Shown here: in pieces, positions 31,749 to 40,015 of the stretch | Layout: every line of letters begins with the position of its first letter | Position numbering within the stretch: position 1 is the first letter of the stretch | Assembly (NCBI RefSeq): GCF_029624655.1 | Contig: NZ_JARRSA010000027.1 | Location: 1-50,214, forward strand | Source: Roseicyclus salinarum | GTDB lineage: Bacteria > Pseudomonadota > Alphaproteobacteria > Rhodobacterales > Rhodobacteraceae | DNA: 50,214 nt | Reading direction: 5' to 3' | Position numbers and translations under genes: made by a program | The notes under the pieces: model-generated | What the model was told of the DNA's origin: nothing | What the model saw: only the letters and a program-made list of their open reading frames with translations | Database searches by the model: none

Positions 31749-33443
31749 ATGCCATACCGCGCGCCGGTTTCCGAGATAATGTTCTGCCTCGAGAAGATCG
31801 TGGGCTTCGACAGGGTCGCCGCGACCGACCGTTTCGCCGAGGCCACGCCCGAGACCGTGGCCGCGATGCTGACCGAGGCCGGCCGCATCTGCGAGGACGT
31901 GCTGGCCCCGCTGAACCGCGCGGGCGACCTGCACCCCGCCCGGCTGGAGAACGGCGTCGTGCGGACCCCGCCCGGCTATGCCGAGGGCTGGAGGGCGATC
32001 TCCGAGGCGGGATTCGTGGCCCTTGCGGCCGACCCCGCGCATGGCGGTCTGGGAATGCCGATGGCGGTGACGAGCGCGGTCAACGAGATGATCGCCTCGG
32101 CCTGCCTCGCGCTGCAGCTTGCGCCGCTGATGAGCCAGGGCCAGATCGAGGCGCTGGAGCATCACGCGAGCGACGGCTTGAAGGCCGTGTACCTGCCGAA
32201 GCTGGTTTCCGGCGAATGGAACGCCACGATGAACCTGACCGAGCCGCAGGCGGGCTCGGATGTCGGCGCGCTGCGGACGCGGGCCGAGCCGCGGGGCGAC
32301 GGCACCTACGCGATCACCGGGCAGAAGATCTACATCTCGTGGGGCGACAACGACTTCACCGAGAACACGGTGCACCTCGTGCTCGCCCGCCTGCCGGACG
32401 CGCCGCAGGGAACGCGGGGCATCAGCCTTTTCCTCGTGCCGAAGCGCCTGCCCGACGAGAACGGCGAGGCGGGCGTGGCGAACGGCCTCCGGGTCGTGTC
32501 GCTGGAGCACAAGCTGGGCCTGCACGGCAGCCCGACCTGCGTGATGGACTACGACGGCGCCACGGGCTGGCTGGTGGGCCCGGAGGGCGGCGGCATGGCC
32601 GCGATGTTCACCATGATGAACAACGCCCGCCTCGGCGTCGGCGTCCACGCGCTCGCCGTGGGCGAAGCCGCCTTCCAGCATGCGCTGGCCCATGCGGCCG
32701 ACCGCGTGCAGGGCCGCCCGATGGTGGCCGGGGGGACCGGCACGATCCTCGACCACGCCGACGTGCGCCGGATGCTGACGGGCACGAAAGCCGAGGTCTT
32801 CGCCGCCCGCGCCATGGCGCTCGACCTCGCGGTGTCGATCGACATGGCGAAGGCCACGGACGACGCCGCATGGAAGGCGCGCGCGGCCTTCCTGACGCCC
32901 ATCGTCAAGAACTACGGCAGCGAGACCGGCATGGCCGCCGCCGACACCGGCATCCAGGTGCATGGCGGAATGGGCTTCGTGGAAGAAACGGGCGCTGCGC
33001 AATACGCCCGCGACGTGCGCGTGACGGCCATCTACGAAGGCACCAACGGCATCCAGGGGATGGACCTCGTTGGGCGCAAGCTGTCGGACGGCGGTGCCGC
33101 GGCTTTCGCGCTGCTCGACGAGGTGGCCGAGACGGCGGAGCGGGCGGGGAGCGACGCGCTCGCCGCCGCGGCCTCGGCGCTGCGCGGGGCGACCGAGCGG
33201 ATGCTGGCGCTGGAGCCGAACGACCGGTTCGCGGGCTCGGTGCCCTTCACCCGCGCCTTTGCGCTGACGCTGGGCGGGCACTACCACCTGCGCGCCGCCC
33301 TGGCCGAGCCCGACAGCCCGCGCACACGCCTCGCGCAGAGCTTCCTCGCCCGGCAGATGGCCGCCGTTCCGGGGCTGCTGGCGGAGGCCGTGCAGGGGGC
33401 AGGCGACCTCTATGCGCTGTCGCCCGACGATCTCGCGGCGTGA
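31749..33443 (+). CDS. Acyl-CoA dehydrogenase (large form, DmdC-like)
   Basis: A 564-residue member of the long acyl-CoA dehydrogenase group with an N-terminal extension (MPYRAPVSEIMFCLEKIVGF) and a C-terminal ~120-residue domain. FAD/substrate motifs: MNLTEPQAGSDVGALRT, KIYISWGDND, GLHGSPTCVM, QVHGGMGFVEE and the catalytic-base region DVRVTAIYEGTNGIQGMDL (Glu of YEGT). It oxidises an acyl-CoA to the 2-enoyl form, passing electrons to ETF. In roseobacters relatives include DmdC (methylmercaptopropionyl-CoA dehydrogenase), but paralogues are many, so no symbol is given. GAGGGAG precedes the ATG. Its stop overlaps the MBL gene. Confidence 0.92.
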   Translation: MPYRAPVSEIMFCLEKIVGFDRVAATDRFAEATPETVAAMLTEAGRICEDVLAPLNRAGDLHPARLENGVVRTPPGYAEGWRAISEAGFVALAADPAHGGLGMPMAVTSAVNEMIASACLALQLAPLMSQGQIEALEHHASDGLKAVYLPKLVSGEWNATMNLTEPQAGSDVGALRTRAEPRGDGTYAITGQKIYISWGDNDFTENTVHLVLARLPDAPQGTRGISLFLVPKRLPDENGEAGVANGLRVVSLEHKLGLHGSPTCVMDYDGATGWLVGPEGGGMAAMFTMMNNARLGVGVHALAVGEAAFQHALAHAADRVQGRPMVAGGTGTILDHADVRRMLTGTKAEVFAARAMALDLAVSIDMAKATDDAAWKARAAFLTPIVKNYGSETGMAAADTGIQVHGGMGFVEETGAAQYARDVRVTAIYEGTNGIQGMDLVGRKLSDGGAAAFALLDEVAETAERAGSDALAAAASALRGATERMLALEPNDRFAGSVPFTRAFALTLGGHYHLRAALAEPDSPRTRLAQSFLARQMAAVPGLLAEAVQGAGDLYALSPDDLAA

Positions 33444-34474
33444 TCGTCTACCCGCACGAGACCCACCCCGAGCCGGGGGCGGCGGTCGAGGTCGCCCCCG
33501 ACATCCTGTGGCTGCGCCTGCCGCTGCCGATGGCGCTTGATCACGTCAACGTCTACGCGCTGCGCGATGCCGACGGCTGGACCCTGATCGACACCGGCCT
33601 GAACGCGCGCCGCTGCCGCACGGCGTGGGAGGCGGCGACGGCCGGCGCGCTTGCGGGGGCGCCCGTCGTGCGCGTTCTCGTCACGCATCACCATCCCGAT
33701 CACGTCGGCCTCGCGGGCTGGTTCCAGGACCGCGGCGCGGAACTTCTGATGACGCGCACCGCGTGGCTGTTCGCGCGGATGCTGACCCTCGACGCTCAGG
33801 ACCGTGCGACGCCGGAACAGGTCGCGTTCTGGCAGGGCGCAGGCATGGCGCCCGACATCCTCGAGAAACGGAGGGAGGAGCGTCCCTTCAATTTTGCCGA
33901 CATGGTCGCGCCGATGCCTCTGGGCTTCACCCGGATCGACGAGGGGCAACGCCTGCGCCTCGGAGGGCGCGACTGGATCGTCCGCCTCGGCCACGGCCAT
34001 GCGCCGGACCACGCGACGCTCTGGTGCGAGGACGGCGACCTCGTGATCGGGGGCGACCAGCTTCTGCCCTCGATCTCGCCGAACCTCGGCGTCTACGCGA
34101 CAGAACCGATGGCCGACCCGGTCGCGGACTGGATCGGCGCCTGCCTGAAGCTCCGGCCCCACGCGACCGAGGCCCAGCTGGTCCTGCCGGGCCACAAGCT
34201 GCCGTTCACCGGGCTGCCCGACAGGCTGCGGCAGATGATCGAGAACCACGAAAGCGCGCTCGACAGGCTGCGGGCACATCTGGCGGAGGCCCCGCGCACG
34301 GCTGCGGAATGCTTCGCCCCGCTGTTCCGGCGGAGGATCGACGAGGGCACCTACGGCCTCGCGCTGGTCGAGGCTGTGGCGCACCTGAACCACCTGCTGC
34401 ACCTTGGCGAGGTCACGCGTGAACGGCGCGCGGACGGCGCTTGGCTGTGGTCGCCGGCGGTGTCCTCCCCCTGA
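33440..34474 (+). CDS. MBL-fold metallo-hydrolase
   Basis: A 344-residue protein read from GTG 33440, which overlaps the acyl-CoA dehydrogenase stop by GTGA. The metal-binding motif THHHPDHVGLAG (His83, His85, Asp87, His88) is complete; later ligands are in GHGHAPDHATLW, IGGDQLLP and LPGHKLPF. This is a glyoxalase II-like hydrolase with two metal ions; it might hydrolyse an acyl-CoA or thioester made by its coupled neighbour. A C-terminal ~80-residue helical domain (HLNHLLHLGEVTRE) is typical of this subgroup. Substrate unknown. Confidence 0.88.
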   Translation: MIVYPHETHPEPGAAVEVAPDILWLRLPLPMALDHVNVYALRDADGWTLIDTGLNARRCRTAWEAATAGALAGAPVVRVLVTHHHPDHVGLAGWFQDRGAELLMTRTAWLFARMLTLDAQDRATPEQVAFWQGAGMAPDILEKRREERPFNFADMVAPMPLGFTRIDEGQRLRLGGRDWIVRLGHGHAPDHATLWCEDGDLVIGGDQLLPSISPNLGVYATEPMADPVADWIGACLKLRPHATEAQLVLPGHKLPFTGLPDRLRQMIENHESALDRLRAHLAEAPRTAAECFAPLFRRRIDEGTYGLALVEAVAHLNHLLHLGEVTRERRADGAWLWSPAVSSP

Positions 34475-34506
34475 CACCGCGCCGCACCCGGAAGGTCGCC
34501 GCGGGG

Positions 34507-34535
34507 CTGACAGGCATGGCCAAATCGGCTATCGC
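34507..34535 (+). promoter_or_regulatory. Candidate promoter of the cytochrome oxidase subunit IV gene
   Basis: CTGACA (34507-34512), a 17-bp spacer, TATCGC (34530-34535); ATG is at 34572 behind GAGGGAA. Five of six matches at -35, three of six at -10. Confidence 0.42.
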
Positions 34536-34571
34536 AAGGGCGAAACGCCAGCACAGCCCGAGGGAACGACC

Positions 34572-34712
34572 ATGGCCGAAAACGACTACAAGCCCGGTGA
34601 GATGGACATCAGCGAGCAGGAAAAGACGTTCGCGGGTTTCATCCGCTGGGCGATCAACATCGCGATCGTGTGCATCGTGATCGTCCTCTTCCTGGCCATC
34701 TTCGCGAGATGA
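34572..34712 (+). CDS. aa3-type cytochrome c oxidase subunit IV (small)
   Basis: A 46-residue protein with a polar N-terminus (MAENDYKPGEMDISEQEKT) and one transmembrane helix (INIAIVCIVIVLFLAIFA), the pattern of the bacterial COX subunit IV family first seen in Paracoccus and Rhodobacter. It associates with the aa3 oxidase core in the inner membrane; its contribution to activity is minor or structural. The core subunits are not in this window. Its stop overlaps the lipoprotein start by ATGA. Confidence 0.9.
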   Translation: MAENDYKPGEMDISEQEKTFAGFIRWAINIAIVCIVIVLFLAIFAR

Positions 34713-35383
34713 CCTCCCGGCCGGCGCGCGCGCTGACGCCGCGGGCCCTGGGCCGTGTCGTGGTGCTGGGCATGGTGCTCGGGCTTGCCGCCTGCGGCAG
34801 CGCGGAATCGGTCTGGGCCCCGGACGAGGTCGTGGCCCAGTCGCGCTACATCCCCGAAGGTCCGTCGCGCGTCACGCTGATCACCGTCATCTCCAACCGG
34901 GACGGGTCGGGCGGTCATTCGGCGCTCCTGATCGACGGCCCCGAGAGGGTGCTGTTCGACCCGGCCGGAAGCTGGCGCCACCCCCTCGCCCCCGAGCGCA
35001 ACGACGTCCTCTACGGGATGACGCCGCAGCTCTATGATTTCTACATCGACTACCACGCGCGCGAGACCTACCACGTCGTCGAGCAGGAACTGGACGTGAC
35101 GCCGCTTCAGGCCGCGACGCTGATCGAGGCGGTCGAGGCCTACGGCCCGGTGCCCCGCGCCCAGTGCTCGGTGTCGATCTCGTCCATCCTCGCGTCGGCT
35201 GACGGGTTCGAGCCCGTTTCGCGCAACTGGTTCCCGACGCGCACCATGGCCGCGTTCGGCGAGATCCCCGGCGTGCGCGCGTCGACCACCTACGACGACG
35301 ACTCGGACGACAACTACGAGATGCTCAACGCGCAGGCCGCCGCGCAGGCGCGGATGGAGCGCGTGCGCGCGCAGCTGGAGTGA
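34709..35383 (+). CDS. Lipoprotein, candidate permuted NlpC/P60-like fold
   Basis: A 224-residue protein with a lipoprotein signal: basic N-terminus, hydrophobic GRVVVLGMVLGLAAC, lipobox LAAC with Cys29. The mature domain has GGHSALLIDGPERVLFDPAG (His70), a central YIDYHARETYHVVEQELDVT, and AQCSVSISSIL (Cys153). His before Cys, each in a suitable strand/helix context, is the order in permuted papain-like proteins (YiiX/LRAT type); this is my inference and not a recognised annotation. ATG 34709 overlaps the oxidase subunit IV stop. An Asp-rich patch (YDDDSDDNYE) precedes the C-terminal helix. Confidence 0.7.
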   Translation: MTSRPARALTPRALGRVVVLGMVLGLAACGSAESVWAPDEVVAQSRYIPEGPSRVTLITVISNRDGSGGHSALLIDGPERVLFDPAGSWRHPLAPERNDVLYGMTPQLYDFYIDYHARETYHVVEQELDVTPLQAATLIEAVEAYGPVPRAQCSVSISSILASADGFEPVSRNWFPTRTMAAFGEIPGVRASTTYDDDSDDNYEMLNAQAAAQARMERVRAQLE

Positions 35384-35415
35384 TCCCGCGGGTCCCCTGC
35401 CGGGGCGCCTGAAAC

Positions 35416-35445
35416 GAAAAACCCCCGAGGCTCGGCCGCGGGGGT
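35416..35445 (-). terminator. Rho-independent terminator of rpsU
   Basis: On the minus strand ACCCCCG (rc of 35439-35445) pairs with CGGGGGT (rc of 35421-35427) and is followed by a T-run (plus strand GAAAAA). It lies 56 bp beyond the rpsU stop. There is no T-run on the plus strand, so it serves rpsU rather than the lipoprotein gene. Confidence 0.8.
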
Positions 35446-35500
35446 GTTCCGTTCACCTTGCGGGAGATCCCGCAACAGGCTCGCTTGTCGAAAAGGGGCT

Positions 35501-35707
35501 TCAGAGAAGACCTTCGCGCTGCGCCTTCTTGCGCGCCAGCTTGCGGGCACGGCGAATGGCCTCGGCCTTCTCGCGCGCTTTCTTCTCCGAGGGTTTCTCG
35601 TAATGCTGCTTGAGCTTCATCTCACGAAAAACGCCTTCCCGCTGAAGTTTCTTCTTCAGCGCGCGGAGCGCCTGATCGACATTGTTGTCGCGAACACTGA
35701 CCTGCAT
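35501..35707 (-). CDS. rpsU: 30S ribosomal protein S21
   Basis: A 68-residue basic protein. [25 protein letters not shown] and [16 protein letters not shown]-type sequence are standard S21, with a Lys/Arg-rich C-terminal half. It assembles late into the 30S platform near the mRNA exit and anti-SD region. A good promoter lies 54-82 bp upstream and an AAAGGTGG purine tract precedes the ATG; transcript ends at the terminator at 35416-35445, so it is monocistronic. Confidence 0.98.
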   Translation of the reverse strand: MQVSVRDNNVDQALRALKKKLQREGVFREMKLKQHYEKPSEKKAREKAEAIRRARKLARKKAQREGLL

Positions 35708-35760
35708 GTGGTTGTCACCACCTTTCTAGGTTGAAGTTGCGTAGCATTGCAGGAGGTGGC

Positions 35761-35789
35761 CCTATAGCAAAGGGCCCCTACGTTGTCCA
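35761..35789 (-). promoter_or_regulatory. rpsU promoter
   Basis: On the minus strand TGGACA (35784-35789), a 17-bp spacer, TATAGG (35761-35766). Five of six at -35, four of six at -10. The -35 lies inside the palindrome at 35782-35795. Confidence 0.62.
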
Positions 35790-35795
35790 GACAAC
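35782..35795. promoter_or_regulatory. Perfect palindrome overlapping the rpsU -35
   Basis: GTTGTC-CA-GACAAC, six-bp arms around two bases. It covers the rpsU -35 and lies 28 bp before the divergent coq9 ATG, so a dimeric repressor here could affect both. The binding protein is not recognised. Confidence 0.42.
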
Positions 35796-35822
35796 CGCAC
35801 CACAGCCGCAAGGAGCCGTGAC

Positions 35823-36527
35823 ATGACCCAGACCGCGACGGAAACCGGGATCGCGGACGCCGACCGCATCCTCGACGCCGCCCTGATGCACGTCCCCTTC
35901 GACGGCTGGTCCGAGGCGGCGTTTCGCGCCGCGGCGGCGGATGCCGACGTGGAGCTTTCGGCGGCGAGGGCGCTCTTTCCGCGCGGCGCCGTCGACCTCG
36001 CCATGGCCTTCCACCGCCGCGGCGACCGCGAGATGGCCGAGACGCTCCGCGCAGAGGACCTGTCGGGAATGCGCTTCCGGGCCAAGGTCGCCCACGCGGT
36101 GCGCCTGCGCCTCGACCTCGCCGAGCCGCACAAGGAGGCGGTGCGCCGCGGCACGACCCTCTTTGCGCTTCCGATGCACGCGCCCGACGGCGCGAGGGCC
36201 CTGTGGGAGACGGCGGACGCGATCTGGACCGCGCTCGGCGACACGTCCGACGACCTGAACTGGTACACCAAGCGCGCGACGCTTTCGGGCGTCTACTCGG
36301 CGACCGTTCTCTACTGGCTGGGCGACCAGTCGGCGGGGCACGCGGCGACGTGGTCCTTCCTCGACCGGCGCATCGACGACGTCATGCGCTTCGAGACCCT
36401 GAAGAAGCAGGTCCGCGAGAATCGCTTCCTCAAGCCGTTCATGGCCGGCCCAGACTGGATCGCGAAGCGCGTGCGCGCGCCCTCGGGCACCGCGCCGGCC
36501 GACCTTCCCGGACGCTGGCGGTCCTGA
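35823..36527 (+). CDS. COQ9 family protein
   Basis: A 234-residue protein. The TetR-like N-terminal helices (ILDAALMHVPFDGWSEAAFRAAA) and the C-terminal COQ9 domain (TDDLNWYTKR-like SDDLNWYTKRATLSGVYSA, TVLYWLGDQS, FLDRRIDDVMRFE) are clear. COQ9 binds lipids and presents ubiquinone intermediates to COQ7. It occurs mainly in alphaproteobacteria and mitochondria, consistent with the taxonomic guess. An AAGGAG Shine-Dalgarno precedes the ATG. Confidence 0.93.
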   Translation: MTQTATETGIADADRILDAALMHVPFDGWSEAAFRAAAADADVELSAARALFPRGAVDLAMAFHRRGDREMAETLRAEDLSGMRFRAKVAHAVRLRLDLAEPHKEAVRRGTTLFALPMHAPDGARALWETADAIWTALGDTSDDLNWYTKRATLSGVYSATVLYWLGDQSAGHAATWSFLDRRIDDVMRFETLKKQVRENRFLKPFMAGPDWIAKRVRAPSGTAPADLPGRWRS

Positions 36528-36642
36528 CGCCGGGCCGGGTGCGACTGCGGCCGGGGCGCCGGGCACGGGTCCGCGCCCCTTGCCCCGCGGCGCACGAACG
36601 GCCATCCCTTGTGCCTGACGGCAAGGATACGGAGACAAGGCG

Positions 36643-37626
36643 ATGACCGGCACGATGCGCGCGATCGAGATCACCGAACCCGGCGGCCCCGAGGTGCTGA
36701 AGCCCGCAACCCGCCCCGTTCCCGAGCCGATGGCCGGGCAGATCCTCATCGCCATCGATCATGCCGGCGTGAACCGCCCCGACGCGCTGCAACGTGCAGG
36801 CAACTACGCGCCGCCGCCCGGCGCCTCGGACCTGCCGGGGCTGGAGGCTTCGGGCACCGTGGCGCGGGTTGGCCCCGGCGTCACCCGCTGGAAGGAAGGC
36901 GACGCGGTCTGCGCGCTTCTGCCTGGCGGCGGCTACGCGGACTACGCCGTCACGCATCAGGATCATGCGCTTCCCGTGCCAGCCGGCCTGGGAATGCGCG
37001 AGGCGGCTGCGCTTTGCGAAACCTTCTTTACCGTCTGGTCCAACGTCTTCATGCGCGGCAAGCTGAAGGCCGGCGAGCGTTTTCTCGTCCATGGCGGATC
37101 GTCGGGCATCGGCACGACCGCGATCCAGCTTGCCCGGCACTTCGGCGCACGGGTCTTCGCCTCCGCGGGCTCCGACGACAAGTGCCGCGCCTGCGCCGAA
37201 CTGGGCGCGGAGCGCGCGATGAACTACCGAGAGGAGGATTTCGTCGAGATCCTGCGCGCAGAGGGCGGCGCGGACCTGATCCTCGACATGGTCGGCGGCG
37301 ACTATCTTCCGCGCAACGTGAAGGCGCTCGCCGATGACGGGCGGCTGGTGCAGATCGCCTTCCTGCAGGGGCCCAAGGTCGAGCTGAACTTCGCGCAGGT
37401 CATGGTCCGGCGGCTGACGATCACCGGTTCGACGCTTCGCCCGCAGTCGGACGCGGCCAAGGCCGACATCGCCGCAGAGCTCGCCGAACACGTCTGGCCC
37501 CTGCTCGAGGCCGGCCGGATCGCGCCCGTGATGGACCGGGTCTTCGCGCTGGAGGAGGCCGCGGCCGCGCACGCCCGGATGGAAAGCTCGGCCCATATCG
37601 GCAAGATCGTGCTGCGCGTGTCCTGA
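36643..37626 (+). CDS. NAD(P)H:quinone oxidoreductase, zeta-crystallin/PIG3 type
   Basis: A 327-residue zinc-independent MDR protein. MRAIEITEPGGPEVLKP, DHAGVNRPDALQRAGNYAPPPG, and PGLEASGTVARVGPGV are PIG3-like; the NADPH site is FLVHGGSSGIGTTAIQLA with the following ASAGSDDK. It reduces quinones using NADPH. GGAG and AAGG lie just upstream of the ATG. It follows coq9 by 115 bp; whether they share a transcript is unclear. Confidence 0.92.
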   Translation: MTGTMRAIEITEPGGPEVLKPATRPVPEPMAGQILIAIDHAGVNRPDALQRAGNYAPPPGASDLPGLEASGTVARVGPGVTRWKEGDAVCALLPGGGYADYAVTHQDHALPVPAGLGMREAAALCETFFTVWSNVFMRGKLKAGERFLVHGGSSGIGTTAIQLARHFGARVFASAGSDDKCRACAELGAERAMNYREEDFVEILRAEGGADLILDMVGGDYLPRNVKALADDGRLVQIAFLQGPKVELNFAQVMVRRLTITGSTLRPQSDAAKADIAAELAEHVWPLLEAGRIAPVMDRVFALEEAAAAHARMESSAHIGKIVLRVS

Positions 37627-37671
37627 GGTGCGCCCGCCGGCCCTTCGCGGACATGCCCGCCCCTTGCCCGA

Positions 37672-37693
37672 CTGTCACAAGGACGTCACGCAA
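37672..37693 (+). promoter_or_regulatory. Pho box upstream of phoX
   Basis: CTGTCAC (37672-37678) and ACGTCAC (37683-37689) are direct repeats exactly 11 bp apart, matching the PhoB box (CTGTCAT-N4-CTGTCAT) with few mismatches. A plausible -10 (TTAGCT, 37699-37704) follows at the spacing expected when the Pho box replaces the -35. ATG is at 37781. Confidence 0.65.
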
Positions 37694-37780
37694 GCGCCTT
37701 AGCTCCCGCAGTGTGGGACCGATGCGCCGACTCGCGCGGCATCGGTCCACGCCAGCAATATCAAGCCAGGGAGCTCCGAC

Positions 37781-39703
37781 ATGAAAGATGTCGACACCAC
37801 GAAGATGTCCGCCGACGACTGGGACGAACTGAATTTCCCCCGTCCCGAAGTGCAGGAATTCGACCGCGTGGTCGAACGCGCGATCTCGCGCCGCGGCTTC
37901 CTCGGTGGCGTTCTCGCCTTCGGATCGGGCGCGGCCGTCATGGGCACGTCGTTCCTGAAGGGCACCACCGCCGTCGCGCAGCAGATGTCGCGCTTCGCCT
38001 TCGAGCAGCTCGCCCCGCAGACCGACGGCACAGTCCACGTCCCCGAGGGCTACAGCTGGAACGTCCTCGTGCGCTGGGGCGACCCGCTCTTTTCCGACGC
38101 CGAGGGCGCCTTCGATCCGCAGAACGCCGTCTCCGTCGAGATGTCGGACCGCGTCTTCGGCGAGAACACCGACGGCATGGAGCTGTTCAACGTCGACGGC
38201 CACGAGGTCCTCGTCGTCAACAGCGAATACACCAACCGCGACATCAACCTGCCGCACACCGATGGCGGCACGCCCGGCTCGCTCGATGACGTGCGCATCC
38301 TGCAGAATTTCCAGGGCGTCTCGGTCATGGAGATCGCCGAAGGCGAGGCCGGCTGGTCCGTCGTGGTCGACAGCCCCTTCAACCGCCGCATCACGCATCT
38401 GACGGACATGACCTTCGACGGCCCCGCCGCCGGTCACGACCTTCTCAAGACGGACGCGGACCCGACGGGCATGGCCTCGATGGGGACGTTCAACAACTGC
38501 GGTTCGGGCCGGACGCCGTGGGGCACCTACCTGACCTGCGAAGAGAACTTCAACGGCTACTTCGGCGCGACCGGCGACATGCCGTCGGACGAGGTCGTCG
38601 CGGCCGGCTACCGGCGCTATGGCATCGGCGCCGACGGCTGGGGCTACGACTATCACAAGTGGGACGCGCGCTTCGACGTGACGATGAACCCCAACGAGCC
38701 GCACCGCGCCGGCTGGATCGTCGAGATCGATCCGGCGAACCCGGAGGCCACCCCGGTCAAGCACACCGCGCTCGGCCGCTTCAAGCACGAGAACGCGGCC
38801 TATGCGCTGGCGCCCGACGGCCGCGTGGTCGTCTACATGGGCGACGACGAGCGGGGCGAGTTCATGTATCGCTGGGTCAGCCGCGACGTCTACGTTCCGG
38901 GTGGCGACACCTCCACGCTGCTCAGCGAGGGCACGCTGTCGGTCGCCGTCTTCGAGGACGACATGACCGGCCGCTGGGTCGCGCTGACCCCCGAGGCGAC
39001 CGGCATGGACGCGGCGTCGATCGCCGTCTTCACGCGGACCGCCGGATCGGCCGTGGGTGCCACGACGATGGACCGCCCCGAGTGGATCGCCGTCAACCCG
39101 ACCGCCACCGAGGCCTATTGCTGCCTGACCAACAACTCGCGCCGCGGCGTGACGACGGATGACGGCAGCGTGCGCAGCAACGCAGGTGGCGACCCGATGA
39201 CGGTAAACGCGGTCAACCCGCGCGAGGCCAACGAGTTCGGCCAGATCGTGCGCTGGCGGCCCGAGGGTGGCGACCATGCCGCGGACGGCTTCTCGTGGGA
39301 TCTCTACGTCATGGCGGGCAACCCCGAGGTCCATGCGGACGGCCCCTATGCGGGGACCGCGAACATCAACGCGGGCAACCTGTTCAATTCGCCCGACGGG
39401 ATGCAGATCGATACTTCGGGCCTGATCTGGATCCAGACCGACGGCGACGACTCGAACGAGGGCGAGTTTGCCGGCATGGGCAACAACCAGATGCTCGCGG
39501 GCGACCCCGCGACGGGCGAGATCCGCCGCTTCCTGACAGGGCCCAAGGGCTCGGAGGTGACGGGCCTCACCTGGTCGTCGGACCGCCGCACCATGTTCGT
39601 CGGCATCCAGCATCCCGACGCGCCGTTCCCCGACGGCGAGGGCGCGCTGCCGCGCTCGGCAATCGTCGCGGTGAAGCGGGACGACAACGCCCTCGTCGGC
39701 TGA
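37781..39703 (+). CDS. phoX: PhoX family alkaline phosphatase, Tat-exported
   Basis: A 640-residue PhoX (DUF839). The twin-arginine motif SRRGFLGG (Arg37-Arg38) is followed by a hydrophobic stretch (VLAFGSGAAVMGTS), so the folded enzyme is exported by Tat. NNCGSGRTPWGTYLTCEENF carries Cys240, the Fe-ligating Cys region of PhoX, and Cys253-Glu254-Glu255; DARFDVTMNPNEPHRAGWIV and FKHENAAYAL are family blocks. PhoX is a Ca/Fe-dependent phosphomonoesterase active in the periplasm or outside under phosphate limitation. The Pho box upstream supports PhoB control. GGGAG precedes the ATG and a strong terminator follows. Confidence 0.94.
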   Translation: MKDVDTTKMSADDWDELNFPRPEVQEFDRVVERAISRRGFLGGVLAFGSGAAVMGTSFLKGTTAVAQQMSRFAFEQLAPQTDGTVHVPEGYSWNVLVRWGDPLFSDAEGAFDPQNAVSVEMSDRVFGENTDGMELFNVDGHEVLVVNSEYTNRDINLPHTDGGTPGSLDDVRILQNFQGVSVMEIAEGEAGWSVVVDSPFNRRITHLTDMTFDGPAAGHDLLKTDADPTGMASMGTFNNCGSGRTPWGTYLTCEENFNGYFGATGDMPSDEVVAAGYRRYGIGADGWGYDYHKWDARFDVTMNPNEPHRAGWIVEIDPANPEATPVKHTALGRFKHENAAYALAPDGRVVVYMGDDERGEFMYRWVSRDVYVPGGDTSTLLSEGTLSVAVFEDDMTGRWVALTPEATGMDAASIAVFTRTAGSAVGATTMDRPEWIAVNPTATEAYCCLTNNSRRGVTTDDGSVRSNAGGDPMTVNAVNPREANEFGQIVRWRPEGGDHAADGFSWDLYVMAGNPEVHADGPYAGTANINAGNLFNSPDGMQIDTSGLIWIQTDGDDSNEGEFAGMGNNQMLAGDPATGEIRRFLTGPKGSEVTGLTWSSDRRTMFVGIQHPDAPFPDGEGALPRSAIVAVKRDDNALVG

Positions 39704-40015
39704 GCGGTTGTTCGTAGCGAGTACGGGGGCGGCGTTCCGGCGCCGCCCCCCTTTTCGTTCACTTGGTCCTTGACGCGGGGGGGCCGCGTCGCTACCTGCC
39801 ATTCACGTCCTATGCGCCCTGCCGCGTGAGCAGGCCCCGGCGTCGTGCCGGCATCATGCGCAAGGACGACAGATTTCCCGACATCACGCGAGGGGAGAAC
39901 GGCCGCCGCAGGCGCGCGCCCTCCTTTGGTGCGCCCCGGCCCGGCCCCCGCCTGTCCCGCCGATTTCCGGCGGGGCCTTTGCATGGCCGCCGAAAATGGT
40001 GGCCGAAAGGACAAG
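39704..40015. other. Intergenic region between phoX and the DEAD-box helicase
   Basis: 312 bp. The first part holds the phoX terminator. The rest has no convincing coding frame; it is GC-rich with a short hairpin CCCGCCG-N5-CGGCGGG (39956-39974) about 40 bp before the helicase ATG. If transcribed, it gives the helicase a long structured leader, as is common for cold-regulated RNA helicase genes. Confidence 0.5.
39725..39755 (+). terminator. phoX rho-independent terminator
   Basis: GGGGGCGGCG (39725-39734), loop TTCCGG, CGCCGCCCCC (39741-39750), then CTTTT. A perfect 10-bp GC stem 21 bp after the phoX stop. Confidence 0.85.

Noticed and set aside
31749-33443. Naming the acyl-CoA dehydrogenase dmdC
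   Set aside because: N-terminus and size resemble DmdC, but roseobacters have several paralogues and no dmdB/dmdD neighbours are present.
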